A stretch of 64,000 nucleotides of DNA from Aureobasidium sp. EXF-3400 (GCA_024195585.1 SWBL01000003.1:1-64000), one strand, 5' to 3'. Shown: positions 42,926 through 53,514, numbered from the stretch's first letter. Numbers and translations are program-made. Notes: a model not told the origin generated them from the letters alone.

Positions 42926-43817
42926 TTGCATTGGAGGGATACAGGCATAGACGGATTACAGTAAAAATTGTATAGACAGACAGCGCCAGTCGCTGAGCAT
43001 AGATTTTGGTTACAAGATTATGATCACCTACTTCGTATCGCGTGTTCAAATGCCTATGTCTGGTGGTTGGGAAGAATATGTTCTCGTATATTATCACCAA
43101 CCTCCTTGACCTCTTGTTGCGCCGTATTCAAGCCGTATTCCAAGACAGCCTATCGTTGGACCGGTGAAGGATCACGATAACAAGAAGAAGCCGCGCGTTT
43201 CAGCCTTGGAAGCCTGAAGACATCAGAAACCCATCGTTCTCTTTTTAGCTTCGACAAAAGTAGAGTCGGTGTCTAAATAGCTTCATGGAAGAGGTTTACG
43301 AGTTCGCAAGGGTTGCCCGAGCAGGATGGGAGATTCATAAACAGCACAAACATCGCATAGATATGCAACGTGGCAGTGAGAGAGCTCGGACTTGGCGTCG
43401 TCACCGCCTGTTTATTGATGAAACTGCGGGGAGAGGCAGGGCAGAAACAGGAACAGGAAATCGATGCAAATCAGCGTACAGCAATACGGCCGCGTGTTCG
43501 AACAGGTATATATTGCGAGAAAGAAGCAGTAAACATTGGAAAGTGACTTTTGCACCTCGCAAGGATTACTACAATCAACTGCTGACGAGAGCAACTTGTG
43601 ATCCAACTCGGAGTCGGAAATCGTAAGATCCGGAGGGTCGGCGTTTTATTAAGAAGGGCCGTTGGTTGTTTCCAAGAGCTGACACAACCTTAGAGCCCTT
43701 TCTCTGCCTCATCCCTGGATTTCTCTTGTCTCACATTCCTAGAAAACACGTCGTCTCTCATACTATCTGGATGTTGTCACTGTTCGCTCCTGAACTCTGA
43801 ACGGAAAAGGAGAAAGA
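42926..43817. other. Intergenic region
   Basis: About 890 bp with no supported gene. It precedes the Osh3 start and ends in the sequence GGAGAAAGAATGG around the ATG. Confidence 0.5.
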
Positions 43818-46800
43818 ATGGAGAACCTGCAGATCCATTCAAGGGTGAGTCGCAGGCTGTAGAGAGGGGCCCGGACCGGACCGAAAGTGTATACAAGTTG
43901 CAAGGCTGACGAGCAACAACAACAGAGCTACATTGTGCGATGGGTCCACGTCAATGAGGGTCATTCGATTGGATGGAGTGTGCAACCGCACAAGAAAAGC
44001 ATCAACTTTGGCATCTTCAAACATCCTGGAACAAAAAATGGCCTCGCTCCTGGAATGCCCACCTCGTCGTCTGCCACCCTCGAACCTCCACCAAGCGCCC
44101 ACGGTAGCGACGAACCGAATGATGGAAGAAAGAGAAGGAGCTCAGTCGCCAAACATGAGGCCAGCACTGTCATGGAGAAGTTGCACAATATTGGCTTGCG
44201 CTGTGTCGAGTGGGTTGGCAACTGCGAGGCTGATAAGGTCAGAGTGGGCACCTACGATGTTGCGCCTGGACAGGGAGGCATGTACGGTCTTGTCTTTGAC
44301 AACACCTTCAGCAAGACCGTCTCCAAGACTGCGACTCTGGTCCTCATGACACATCCCACCAACGCCCCGCCGAAGTCGAGAGCTCAACTCAAGGCTCAAC
44401 CGAGTACGCCGAATCTCAAGGCCAGCCCGCGTATCGCTGCCACACCTGGTGCCTCTGTCGAGTCGCTGGGAAAAGAGTTGGAAAATACACAGCCTGTCAA
44501 GGGGAGAAGGGCTTCGTTCATTCCGTCGCTTATGCCGCATGACATTCACAGCGGTACACTGGGAAAGCGACGCAGAAAGAAGGGCCAGGGCTATGCTCGT
44601 CGCTTCTTCTCTCTCGATTTCACCTCTGGAACACTATCCTACTACCGCAACAGTCATGCTTCGGCGTTGCGCGGTGCTGTGCCGCTGTCTCTAGTCGCTG
44701 TCGGCGCTGACTCCAAAACTCGCGAGTTCTCTGTCGATTCTGGTGCTGAGGTCTGGCATCTCAGGGCTAGCAACCAGAAGGACTTTGAAGAGTGGAGAGA
44801 GGCTCTTGAGCGCGCTTCCAGTATTGCTGTTTCTGGTCCTTCTACCCCGGCCGTCTTCACTCAGAACAGAAGCCCTTTCTCCGCTTCTTCGGAAGCTGTC
44901 ACATCGGTCGAGTGGGAGCGCGCAGAGGAGATTGTCAGCAGGATTTCTGGTTCTCGTGATGCTTTGCGCAGACTTGCTCAAGACACTGGTGTCAAGATGT
45001 CTCCTTCTATCGCGGCTGCTTCACCGAGTGCTTCATCTGTAGACTCCTTTACGAACCCCTTCTTCGCAGATGCCGACACAGCTTCAAGCAGCGCACCCTC
45101 AGAAAGACTGCCATTCTGGAAGCGCAAGCCCAGTGCTGCTAGCAAGGAACCTCCTGGTTTCAAGCGCAAGACTTCAGGCCAACAGCTCGAGGTCCCCAAC
45201 GGCTCCTCGCCCAATTCTTCTCACCCGACTTCTCCTCTTCCCAACTATTCCACCAAACAAGCTCAAACCGCTTCTATCACTATGCAGGAGACTCATGAGC
45301 GATGCTTGGCTCTCCTACGCGACCTGGACAATGTGGTAAACGACTTCTCTGCTCTTTTGCAAGAGTCAAAAGCACGTCGCATGCCGATCAACCCGAACCT
45401 GCTCGCTCCTGCTGCTTCTCGCATGTCTATCGATTCAGTGTCTTCGCAAGAGTTCTTTGACGCCGAGGACGTTCCCTCACAACTACTGTCAATCCGCAGA
45501 TCCAGCGAGGCCACTCGGGAAGACGATGACCAGGACTTCCAAGACATCACCTCTAACGCCGGTGACTCGGATACTAGCAGTGATGCTGGAGATGCCACAG
45601 AACTTTCAAACGACACGGCTGCTATGCCTGGGCAGACCTCTCTCTTCCCTGCCAAACCTGCGCCGTTGACTTCTCCACTACCGAAGATCACGTACCGCTC
45701 AACCATATCACCACCCAAGCAGCCTCCACCATCGCTCATTGGTTTCCTTAGGAAGAATGCTGGAAAAGACCTTAGTACTGTCAGCATGCCTGTCACTGCG
45801 AACGAGCCTCTCTCAGCCTTGCAGCGTCTTGCCGAACCTTTCGAGTCTGTTGATCTACTACACAAAGCTTCCTCACTATCTTCACCAGACAAATCTCTTG
45901 ATCGACTCATCTATGTCGCTGCGTTTGCCATCTCCAACTTCGCCAGCAACCGTGTCAAGGAAAGAGCGATCCGCAAACCATTCAATCCCATGCTCGGGGA
46001 GACCTACGAACTCATTCGCTCAGACCTCGGCTTCCGCTTTGTCTCTGAGAAAGTGTGCCATCGACCTGTACGTATGGCCTTCCAAGCTGATGCTTTGGAC
46101 TCGGCATGGTCATTGTCTCAATCTCAACAGCCCACTCAAAAGTTCTGGGGCAAGAGTGCCGAACTCAACACAGAGGGTAAGATGAGACTGGTTCTGCACA
46201 ACGTCAATGGCGAGAAGTACTCCTGGACTCTAGCAACATGTTTCCTCCGCAATGTGATTGCAGGCGAAAAGTACGTCGAGCCTGTCGAAAGCATGACTAT
46301 TGTCAACGAAACCAATGGGTCCAAAGCCGTCGTCACCTTCAAAGCTGGAGGTATCTTCTCCGGTCGTAGTGAAGAAGTGACAACACAATTCTACAACGCT
46401 TCTTCATCTTCGCCTCTTCCAACTACCCTGACAGGAAGATGGACAGAAAGTCTTTCCCGCACCGATACTGGCGAGACTATCTGGACAGCTGGCCCTCTGG
46501 TTCCCAACGCACCCAAAGTCTACGGATATACTTCCTTCGCAGCCTGCCTCAATCAAATCGACGAAGCAGACAAGAAAGCAATCTCACCCACTGACTCACG
46601 CTTACGTCCTGATCAACGCGCTCTGGAGGATGGCAGATCAGACGAAGCAGAAGCTCTCAAAGCCAGACTTGAAGAGCGTCAACGCGCAAGAAGAAAGGTT
46701 TTGGAAACACATGGAGTAGAGTGGAAACCTAAATTCTTTGATTTGGTCAAGGGAGATGAGGGTGATGAAGAGGTTTGGAGGTTGAGTACTGGCAAACAAG

Positions 46801-46862
46801 GGTATTGGGAACGTAGAGATAAGGGGGATTGGAAGGATGTGGAGACTGTGTTTGAGACGTAA
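43818..46862 (+). CDS. OSH3: Osh3-type oxysterol-binding-protein-related protein
   Basis: A lipid-transfer and PI4P-sensing protein at ER-plasma membrane contacts. A 27-nt first exon (43818-43844, MENLQIHSR) splices over an 81-nt intron (GTGAGT...CAACAG) to exon 2 (43926-46862), giving 987 residues. The splice restores the GOLD domain start SYIVRWVHVNEGHSIGWSVQ and PHKKSINFGIF. A PH domain follows at about residues 220-308 (YARRFFSLDFTSGTLSYY, WREALERA). A clear FFAT motif for VAP binding, EFFDAED, lies at 518-524. The ORD spans about 608 to the end with KPFNPMLGETYELIRSDLG. The segment usually written EQVSHHPP reads SEKVCHRPVRM at about 716-726, so the second histidine is Arg here. Domain order GOLD-PH-FFAT-ORD identifies Osh3 securely. 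Confidence 0.94.
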
Positions 46863-47736
46863 AGTGTGGGGCTTGTTGGAGCTGGGGTGAGCTTGTCGTT
46901 TGCTGAGCGTCACCTGATTGTTTGGATGAGGCAATCTGATCATTATCAATCTTCATTCTATCTCCTGCTCTTTCTTTTGTCTTGCTTGTTGTGCTGATGA
47001 TGGATTGCTAGCCCTTTCTTCATGTCCCCCGATTGCTAATAGTCTGTTTCTGAATTGCTGATGCCTTTTTGTACAAATATCTGCTCTTCCCTTATTCTTC
47101 CTTTGCTCTTTCCTTTCCCGTACTCTGCTCGCTCCTTCCTTCTTTCTACACTCGCTTGCTCCTTCCTTCTTCCTCTTTCAATTCCATCCTCAAGCTTCTT
47201 GATCGTCCTTTGCTGATCTACCAAAAGCGACCAGAGCAATCATCAAGATTCCACTTCATTCCATCAGTTCAGAGCCAACATAAAAGCATCCATCTCGCCT
47301 GTCTTTTCGTCTCACTTCTCTCATTACCCAGCAATATATATCATGGCTTGAAGACTACCATGGCCAATCCAGTCGCCTATCCCAGTCGCCATCTTCAACC
47401 GCCCATCGGAGTCGCCTAGCACTCGTCATTGCAGTCGCGCTTCTCAACGCCCATTTGCTTTTCATGCACGCATTTCGCATTTTCTCCTCGTATTCTTCGC
47501 CTTTTCGTCGGTATATATCAGAGTGAGAGACTATACATCGCTCATTGCTCTTTGGTGTCAACTCCTTCACCTTCTCTCTCGCCTTCGTCCTATGGATCTC
47601 TGGAGTGTGGATACCTGACACACCGATTCTCAGCAAGCCGTCGTCGAATACACTGGAACCTGGTTGTATGAGCGTTTCGCGGAGAAGAATATGAAGACTA
47701 CTTCTCTTGTTTCTTTGTAGACGCAACCAAAGCAAG
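46863..47736. other. Boundary between Osh3 and the second accessory island
   Basis: No gene is supported. A long pyrimidine-rich tract at 47085-47190 (repeats of CTTCCTT and CTCCTTCC) looks like a fungal core promoter for the genes to the right. Around 47365-47435 the phrase AGTCGCC recurs several times. From here rightward the sequence changes from clean long genes to short broken ones. Confidence 0.5.
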
Positions 47737-47971
47737 ATGCCTTTCCGCCTGGTCTTCAAGGCCAGTGTCAACAAGAAGTAAGTGTTCTATGCCCTTCTCA
47801 GTGGGAGGCCTGAACTGATGCCCTCCTAGCGGACGCACCAATACCACAAACACCACCATGCCTGCTCCTGGAGTCGCCGTTACCAAGACTCCTGATGAAG
47901 GACTATCATTTTTGTTTTTACGTTGTCATAAACCTGTGAGTCCATCTCTGGGAGTTATCCTGTCGATTTAG
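47737..47971 (+). CDS. Small two-exon gene, 60 aa (MPFRLVF...), possibly a gene fragment
   Basis: Exon 1 47737-47777, intron 47778-47829 (GTAAGT...CCTCCTAG), exon 2 47830-47971, 60 residues. It contains TTMPAPGVAVTKTPDEG, which closely resembles MPASRVAVTKTLNIDD at 60363 in this window. It may splice onward at a GTGAGT site (47936) into the following exons, in which case it is the 5' part of the gene whose pieces follow at 48.0-49.0 kb. I do not recognise the family. Confidence 0.45.
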
Positions 47972-48030
47972 AATCTGACGTCGCCTCATCATCAGCTCTA
48001 ACTTACATTTGACCTATAAAAATTTTGACT

Positions 48031-48234
48031 ATGTCGGATCGTCTACGCCTACATAATCACCTGGCGCGTATTGACGCTGCCGAAATTATGAAAGAGTTCG
48101 TTGCTGTTGACATGGATTCTGTCTATAATGGCCGGTACGTCCATCTCTTTACACCTATGCCTTATTGTGATTGTCGACTGATATGTGTGCGTAGTTATAC
48201 CGAGCCTATCGAGATGGGCGTGGATTTCGCTTGA
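48031..48234 (+). CDS. First copy of a tandemly duplicated two-exon unit (47 aa)
   Basis: Exon 48031-48134 (MSDRLRLHNHLARIDAAEIM...) and exon 48195-48234 join over a 60-nt intron (GTACGT...TGCGTAG) to NGRYTEPIEMGVDFA then TGA. The unit is repeated immediately downstream with the same intron position and sequence (GTACGTTCATCTCTT against GTACGTCCATCTCTT). It could be one exon pair of a larger gene. Confidence 0.45.
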   Translation: MSDRLRLHNHLARIDAAEIMKEFVAVDMDSVYNGRYVHLFTPMPYCDCRLICVRSYTEPIEMGVDFA

Positions 48235-48244
48235 ATCGACATCT

Positions 48245-48785
48245 TAGTATTAGCTCTTGCTTACATTCGACGTATAGAACCGTCATCATGTCATTATCTA
48301 ACCCGCTTCGACGTGCACGTTGCACGTATCTACGCTACAACAACCCTGGAAGATTTCAAGCGTGCTGGAGAGGCGCTTGTGTACGACGACAAGTACGTTC
48401 ATCTCTTCACCCTTTATGCCTTGTTACGATCATCGGCTAATCTGTATGCGTAGCTATGCTGAGCCCGTAGAGCCAGACGTCGACTTCGATGCCGCATACA
48501 CCACTGCCCCTGGCGCCGGCCCATCTACCAAACCCTTTACTCTCTCTGTTGACCGTCAACACTACCACCCCTGCCGATGACCCCTCTATCGCCACCCTAG
48601 CGACGCAACTCTCGCCACCACTACTACCGGCACTCCTGCCTCTGCTATCCGCACAGCATGTAGCGAGTGCTGCCGTAAGACGCAGAAGTGGTACGCTCCT
48701 CGGGCCAGGGCTCTTGCGACAGGTGCCTCCGCGCCCGCCGCGGTCCGGCAGCCTGCAGCCTGGCTCAACTCTGAAGAGCATCGCC
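48245..48785 (+). pseudogene. Second copy of the unit, running into a broken Zn2Cys6 cluster
   Basis: The 5' flank (AGCTCTTGCTTACATTCGAC) copies that of the first unit. The frame HVARIYATTTLEDFKRAGEA splices over the same intron (48411-48453) to NYAEPVEPDVDFDAAYTT, but the ATG is out of frame with it. After HPCR an in-frame TGA (48577-48579) precedes TGTPASAIRTACSECCRKTQ, the first half of a zinc cluster. The second half, GSCDRCLRARRGPAACSLAQ, is one frame away. Together they match Cys-x2-Cys-x6-x...Cys-x2-Cys...Cys of a Zn2Cys6 domain, with a stop and a frameshift. Confidence 0.55.
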
Positions 48786-48805
48786 CTTAAACAGTCCAAG
48801 ATCGC

Positions 48806-49030
48806 ATGTCAGCAGAGGATACAAAACGCGTCACCGCCATCGGAGCCTCCGATGGTACAACCAACGGTGCTCACTTCGAACAGCGTACTATCGAAGCAGC
48901 ACAGTCCATGTATGCTCTAAGAACTGCTGCTGCCACTCCCGCTACCACCACTACTGGCACTCCCTCCTACCGCTACGGTCAGTAGCCACGCGACCTGCAC
49001 CGAGTGTAGACGCAAGAAGGTCACAGATTC
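48806..49030 (+). pseudogene. Third zinc-cluster copy, truncated
   Basis: ATG 48806 opens a 59-codon frame (MSAEDTKRVTAIGASDGTTN..., ATPATTTTGTPSYRYGQ) that ends in CAG-TAG at 48983-48985. The segment TTTTGTP is shared with the previous copy. One frame over, SSHATCTECRRKKVT is the start of a Zn2Cys6 cluster and then the sequence is lost. GTCAGTAG here could also be a splice junction. Confidence 0.5.
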
Positions 49031-49480
49031 ATCCATCTTGGTTTCCTCCACCCACTGGACCCCGCACTTGGCTTGAAGTCATTGAAGACGTGATGACGCC
49101 TGATACTTCCGGTCTGTCCTTGAATGACCAAGGCTGAAAGAGGTCTTCGTCTCCCCGACTTTGCGTCTTGTGGTTCGGAGAAATCAATGTTACAACCTAG
49201 AAACATGACGATGCCCAACAGAAACAAGCCCAACCTCGTCCTTCTTGCATCATGAAGCATTGAGTCTTTCTGAAAATCCATACGTCGGGAGCATTCGGAG
49301 AGATCAGATCGACCACTTAGGATTAATGTAACAGTAAAATTCTGGTTGTCATCACCATTCGCTCTACCATCTATGCATTCTCTGTGCTTCTTCATTCACC
49401 ACACCTGGATTCCAACCCTCCTATGTATCATGGAATCTCGCTGAAGATCCTCCTCCGATTCTCCATCCTTGGTCTATATC
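49031..49480. other. Noncoding stretch
   Basis: About 450 bp in which I see no supported gene or repeat. Confidence 0.4.
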
Positions 49481-50066
49481 ATGACTCCAGTCGAGACCTC
49501 CCCTAGAATTCGTTTCCAAGGCTCCTCATCAGCTCCGTATTCACACAAACTACCCCTCCAATATCTACGCAACTTATTTGTCCAGGATACACAAGCCAGT
49601 TGGTTTACCGAGCACGTTAGAATCGACGATTTTATAAACCACCCTGGTGATCAACTTACCCTTAGTCTCATTCTTATCAACACACCTGCATTCGAGCGCA
49701 ATATTTACACTGGCTCAGCAGCCGTACCTTATCTATTCATTCACTCCGTTGTCCGAAACATTCGTATCTACCAACTGCCCCGGGAACCAGTCCACCCTCA
49801 TCGACCGTGCTCTCTTCAGCGATTTACCCTATCCCTTCATTCTCCGCATCCACGAGGCTGTTGAATTTGTCGCTTCTGCTGCTTCGGACTGTCTGAGAGC
49901 AAGCAACCTTGCCATGCAGGCTGCCGCGTAAGTTCATGTTTTCACAAGTGATTCCGGACCATCATTGATGCTCCATAGAATCCCTGGTTGGTCCGGAGAA
50001 GATATTACTGCCGACTACGACAGTTTCATCAACAACATCCTGCACACCGATTTTGATACCATTTGA
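49481..50066 (+). pseudogene. Unrecognised gene with a frameshift, tandem copy A
   Basis: ATG 49481 starts MTPVETSPRIRFQGSSSAPY and continues through WFTEHVRIDDFINHPGDQ. Near 49785 the better frame shifts to STLIDRALFSDLPYPFILRI and HEAVEFVASAASDCLRASNL. A clean intron (49930-49978, GTAAGT...TCCATAG) leads to AIPGWSGEDITADYDSFINN and ends LHTDFDTI then TGA. It needs one frameshift to be whole. The following gene repeats parts of it. Confidence 0.45.
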
Positions 50067-50175
50067 GTTCATCCCTTCTGCTGCTTTATACTGTCTCAGG
50101 GCACTCTCCATCGCTCTTGACTACAGTCCCGGCGACATCCTCCATCGAATCACGTTCTACTACCAACCGACCACT

Positions 50176-50445
50176 ATGGGTTCTACGCACACAAGAAACA
50201 AACCCAAGGGCGTCAAACGTCCAAACCCGAAGGACAAACTACTCTGGGACTACGATACCCCTCTAGTTGGCACCACTTTCCTAAAGGACACCATTCCACT
50301 CGACGACTTTGTTAAGATCCTTACGGACCCCAGCGTCGACCCCTCCTCTCCAGGAGCCATCAAATTTGTGCTGGTGTACTGGAGCCGCGGCAATCTCGAC
50401 AGAGGCGACGAAGCGAAGATGATAGAGATGGGTAACGATGCGTAA
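50176..50445 (+). CDS. Unrecognised 89-aa frame, tandem copy B
   Basis: MGSTHTRNKPKGVKRPNPKD starts at 50176. The segment TFLKDTIPLDDFVKILTDP and IKFVLVYWSRGNLDR parallels WFTEHVRIDDFIN and LTLSLILINTPAFER of copy A, and the upstream EFIPSAALYCLRALSIALD parallels EFVASAASDCLRASNLAMQ. It may be the 3' part of a longer broken gene. Function unknown. Confidence 0.45.
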   Translation: MGSTHTRNKPKGVKRPNPKDKLLWDYDTPLVGTTFLKDTIPLDDFVKILTDPSVDPSSPGAIKFVLVYWSRGNLDRGDEAKMIEMGNDA

Positions 50446-50484
50446 GATAAACATGTCTACTACGCTAGCTATATAAGGAAGAAA

Positions 50485-51155
50485 TATCAACTGCGCGCAC
50501 ATACTTGACGTGCAAGTGTTGTTCAGCTCCTCTGTCTAAGAGGCCTCAGCAAGAAGGAGGACTGCCTTGAGCATGTTCTCTGTTTACAAAAGCATCCCCT
50601 TGGAGAGTCCCGCGGAAACGAAACACACGTTGAGCGCACATCGTCGACGCACAAGATTGGTTCCAGCATCGCTATCCGAAAGGGGCGCACGGCAACAAAA
50701 AGCACAGTGAAGGGATACGCACTTTGCGCACATGATTGATTGCCAGGATCGGTTCCAGCAACGCTTTCCTAAAGGACTGCACAGAAATGAAAAGCATAGT
50801 GAGTAGACGTTTCCGTAGACGCATCGGTGGACAAGCTGACATCATGCTTGGTAGACCTTCCCGAGGCTGCGGAAAGGATGGGCATCGACACGGTGTCCCA
50901 AGTAGATTTGAACAGTATGAGCGAGACAAAGCGACATTATCATCTCAGCGCCATGGAACACAATTCCGAGGGTGACACTGAGATTCCTTGCTGATCTGCG
51001 TGACAAATGAGTGAGTAAAACTTTCGTGGATGCACGGGTTTGTAAACTAACACACGGTCTGATGACACCTATTGCGCTCACGTCATTGACGTGCAAGAGT
51101 GGTTTGGCAAGGTGTTCCCCAAGGGCCGTGGCGAGAGATATGGCGAGCAGACCCC
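50485..51155 (+). repeat. Four diverged tandem copies of a short coding unit (AH-x-x-D-x-Q-x-W/R-F)
   Basis: Copies at about 50493 (AHILDVQVLFSSSV), 50635 (AHIVDAQDWFQHRYPKGAHG), 50728 (AHMIDCQDRFQQRFPKGLHR) and 51082 (AHVIDVQEWFGKVFPKGRGE). Each is preceded by an intron-end-like TTG-CG sequence, and two are followed by a donor-like GTGA. The amino-acid pattern is conserved better than the DNA, which suggests the copies were once translated. Copy 1 is stopped by TAA. Confidence 0.6.
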
Positions 51156-51990
51156 TCGTAGATGTACAGGTCTGTGAACTGACAGATGGCTTGATAGGAC
51201 TTCGTGATGCCGCTACTATGATGGAAGTCAGCACGATCTCGCAAAGAGAGCTAGACAATCTGGAGGAGTATCAGCGACAAAACTCATCAGGTGCGATGAT
51301 GCACTGCACCGGAGGAGACAGTGAGATTATCCTTCGTATATTTCTCGCAGTCCTGCTAAGAAAGGATAGGTCAGCTGCAGCGCAAGGACGGAATTCGCAG
51401 AGTGATCGGCGAGGAATACGAAATCGAGGAGCTGCCAACGGTCTATATATATACTTCGCTGCTACTTTCTGCCTCTGGGACGAGTACCTTGCTTGCGCCA
51501 ATGGTCAAGGCAGCCATCGAGCGTCACGTCGACGTCGTGGGGTAAGTGGTTGCCGACTTCGGCTCGCTGCAACTTTGCTTTCGCGACGAGTACCTCATTA
51601 GCGCAGTAGATCGAGCCCTAGGCAACAGCTTGGATTTGTTCCTGCGCGTCGAGGCTTGGGATTTGAAGAGGGAAGGGTGATTAACAGCGCTGATGAGTAT
51701 CTGAAGAGATGCTCTTCGATTGAAGACATCAGTGAGGGTATCAAGGTCCTCTACGCTCTGGTACCCGGGGAGGAGCATCTTGCCATCCATCGTCTAAGGT
51801 GTATAGTTTGGTCAGAGATAACAGCCACGAGACTCATAATACCGACGGACGCTGCCAGATACTCCGAGGTTGAAGCTTTTTACTTCCAGCAGCTCCGCGG
51901 CTACTTGGATAGAGCCTCTGGTTTGCTCAACAACTACACTCTCCCTTTGGTATTCGCAAGAGTTTCACCCAATCAGTTCTTCGGCTTGTC
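50860..51990 (+). pseudogene. Broken duplicated gene fragments
   Basis: Two diverged copies of one exon are visible: MGIDTVSQVDLNSMSETKRH with SAMEHNSEGDTEI (50877-50995) and MEVSTISQRELDNLEEYQRQ with GAMMHCTGGDSEI (51219-51340). The second leads on to EEYEIEELPTVYIYTSLLLS and a GTAAGT donor at 51541. Later pieces are GFEEGRVINSADEYLKRCSS with EGIKVLYALVPGEEHLAIHR (51656-51800) and VEAFYFQQLRGYLDRASGLL (51870-51995). The pieces lie in different frames with stops between them. No family is recognised. Confidence 0.5.
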
Positions 51991-52477
51991 TACCTAATGA
52001 TGACGAAGACTTCACATGTTTGCTCACATCAAACCCGCTTGGAGAGCCCAAGCACTCTGAGGAGATGCGCGAGAGGTTTATCAAGAGGTCGTGGCTTGGA
52101 CATCTTACATATCCTACCAGATATCTAACCACCAGCCCCTTGTCCCCACAATCTTCGCATCGACCGAGTATTCTGGCAAGGATCTCCTCACGAAACTCCA
52201 AGCAGTCAATGCTGGTATTTGTCACGACCTAAATATGTACAGTCAACTCCTGCTTAGTCCTTCTACCAAAGGTCCCCGGTATAAGTAACTCTGGAATAGA
52301 CCAAGAAGACAGTTCATACTGATTCCAAGTTGCTGCACAACTGTATGCCTAAATGCATGCACCACTCCCACAACTCTCGCGCAATCTAACATCGCACCGA
52401 GGACTGCAGGGAATCCAAGAAGTGGACAGGAAGGCTCAGAAGGCCGAGAAGAGACGTTTCTCAGAGGAAGACGTCGC

Positions 52478-52910
52478 ATGGAGCAGTCGCTCAACGCCTC
52501 GCGCCATCCCAAGTCGGCTTCGACGGCCACAGGAGTTTTCTATCGCTCACATCACCGCTCGCGCTCGCCAACCCGTCGCCTCCCAGACTACCGCGATCGC
52601 GACGAGAGTCGTCGTAGTGGCCGCCGTGACGACGGTCACAACATCCGTGGTGCCTCCAACAATCAATTGGTGAGACATTCTCCCCACGTTCCCCACGACC
52701 GTAACCAGCAGTCATCAAGGTGGGATGGCGGCTTCCACATGTAGGACCTAATCCCTTCCGGTATCATCGGCGGTCAAACTTCCCAAGCTTAGCAAGTCGT
52801 CAACTACTTCGGTGCCTACTTATTTGAGCCCCAAGCCGCTCCATCCGAGCAGTAGCAGTAGTAGGGCGGTGGCTTTCTCGAAACATTCATATCTTCTTGA
52901 GGTAAGTTTG
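52478..52910 (+). pseudogene. SR-rich gene with several in-frame TAG codons
   Basis: ATG 52478 starts MEQSLNASRHPKSASTATGV, followed by an RS/RD segment (YRSHHRSRSPTRRLPDYRDR, DESRRSGRRDDGHN) like the SR domain of SLF2. The frame meets TAG at 52742-52744 after WDGGFHM. It continues in the same frame to TAG at 52790-52792, then QVVNYFGAYLFEPQAAPSEQ, which recalls VVINNYFVPQADF of SLF4. It ends in CAG-TAG-CAG-TAG-TAG (52850-52864). I read the TAGs as mutated Gln codons, so the gene is inactive or truncated to 88 residues. Confidence 0.5.
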
Positions 52911-52998
52911 GCAGAAAGTATTCGGTGGACTACTCACCTACAACCAAGATCTCTCGAGTTGCCGTCTCGGACAACTTGAATTCTAGAATCGCACTTAC

Positions 52999-53514
52999 AT
53001 GGAAGCGATCTGGGAGGCTCGTAGCATCGAGAATGTCAAGGAGCTGATCATCAATCTCAGAGACGGCAAACGCCCACGTCTGGTATACAAGAAGCAAAAC
53101 GCCCCAAGCCTCGCAAGCCTCCCAAGAAGGCTCCCAGAGCCAAGAAGGTCCGATTCACTCATAAAACAAACAACAAGAACAAGCAATTTCCGTGCCTTTG
53201 AGGACTCCGGAAGCACATATATAACCTATATATTGGTTGCTAGAGGTGATGTCGAGAACCCTCCTGATATCGAAGACACCGCTCCTCATCGTCGCAGGAG
53301 CCTTGTTCTTCGCCAATACATCCCACCTCATCGTCGCGAGAACCCTCAACCTTTCGTAGGCACCGCTCCTGATACTGGTCGGAATCCTCTTCTTCTTCCA
53401 GACATCGCTATCCATGGTCATGACAATCCTGGTGGTAGCGCTAAAGAGCTCCCGTCTTACGATGAGGGACAAGATCCTCCTCCTTACTATTCGCCTCTTC
53501 TCGCGAATAGATAA
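52999..53514 (+). CDS. Unrecognised 171-aa Arg/Pro-rich protein
   Basis: An open frame from ATG 52999 (MEAIWEARSIENVKELIINL). The first 35 residues look like a helix. A basic Pro/Arg region follows, then FEDSGSTYITYILVARGDVE and a repetitive His/Arg/Pro region (IEDTAPHRRRSLVLRQYIPP, HRRENPQPFVGTAPDTGRNP). It ends PSYDEGQDPPPYYSPLLANR, which contains a PPPY (WW-domain ligand) motif. YITYILVARGD resembles IFTYILGARGD in the next gene. The basic region is also open in another frame, so a frameshift or unseen intron is possible. Confidence 0.5.
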   Translation: MEAIWEARSIENVKELIINLRDGKRPRLVYKKQNAPSLASLPRRLPEPRRSDSLIKQTTRTSNFRAFEDSGSTYITYILVARGDVENPPDIEDTAPHRRRSLVLRQYIPPHRRENPQPFVGTAPDTGRNPLLLPDIAIHGHDNPGGSAKELPSYDEGQDPPPYYSPLLANR

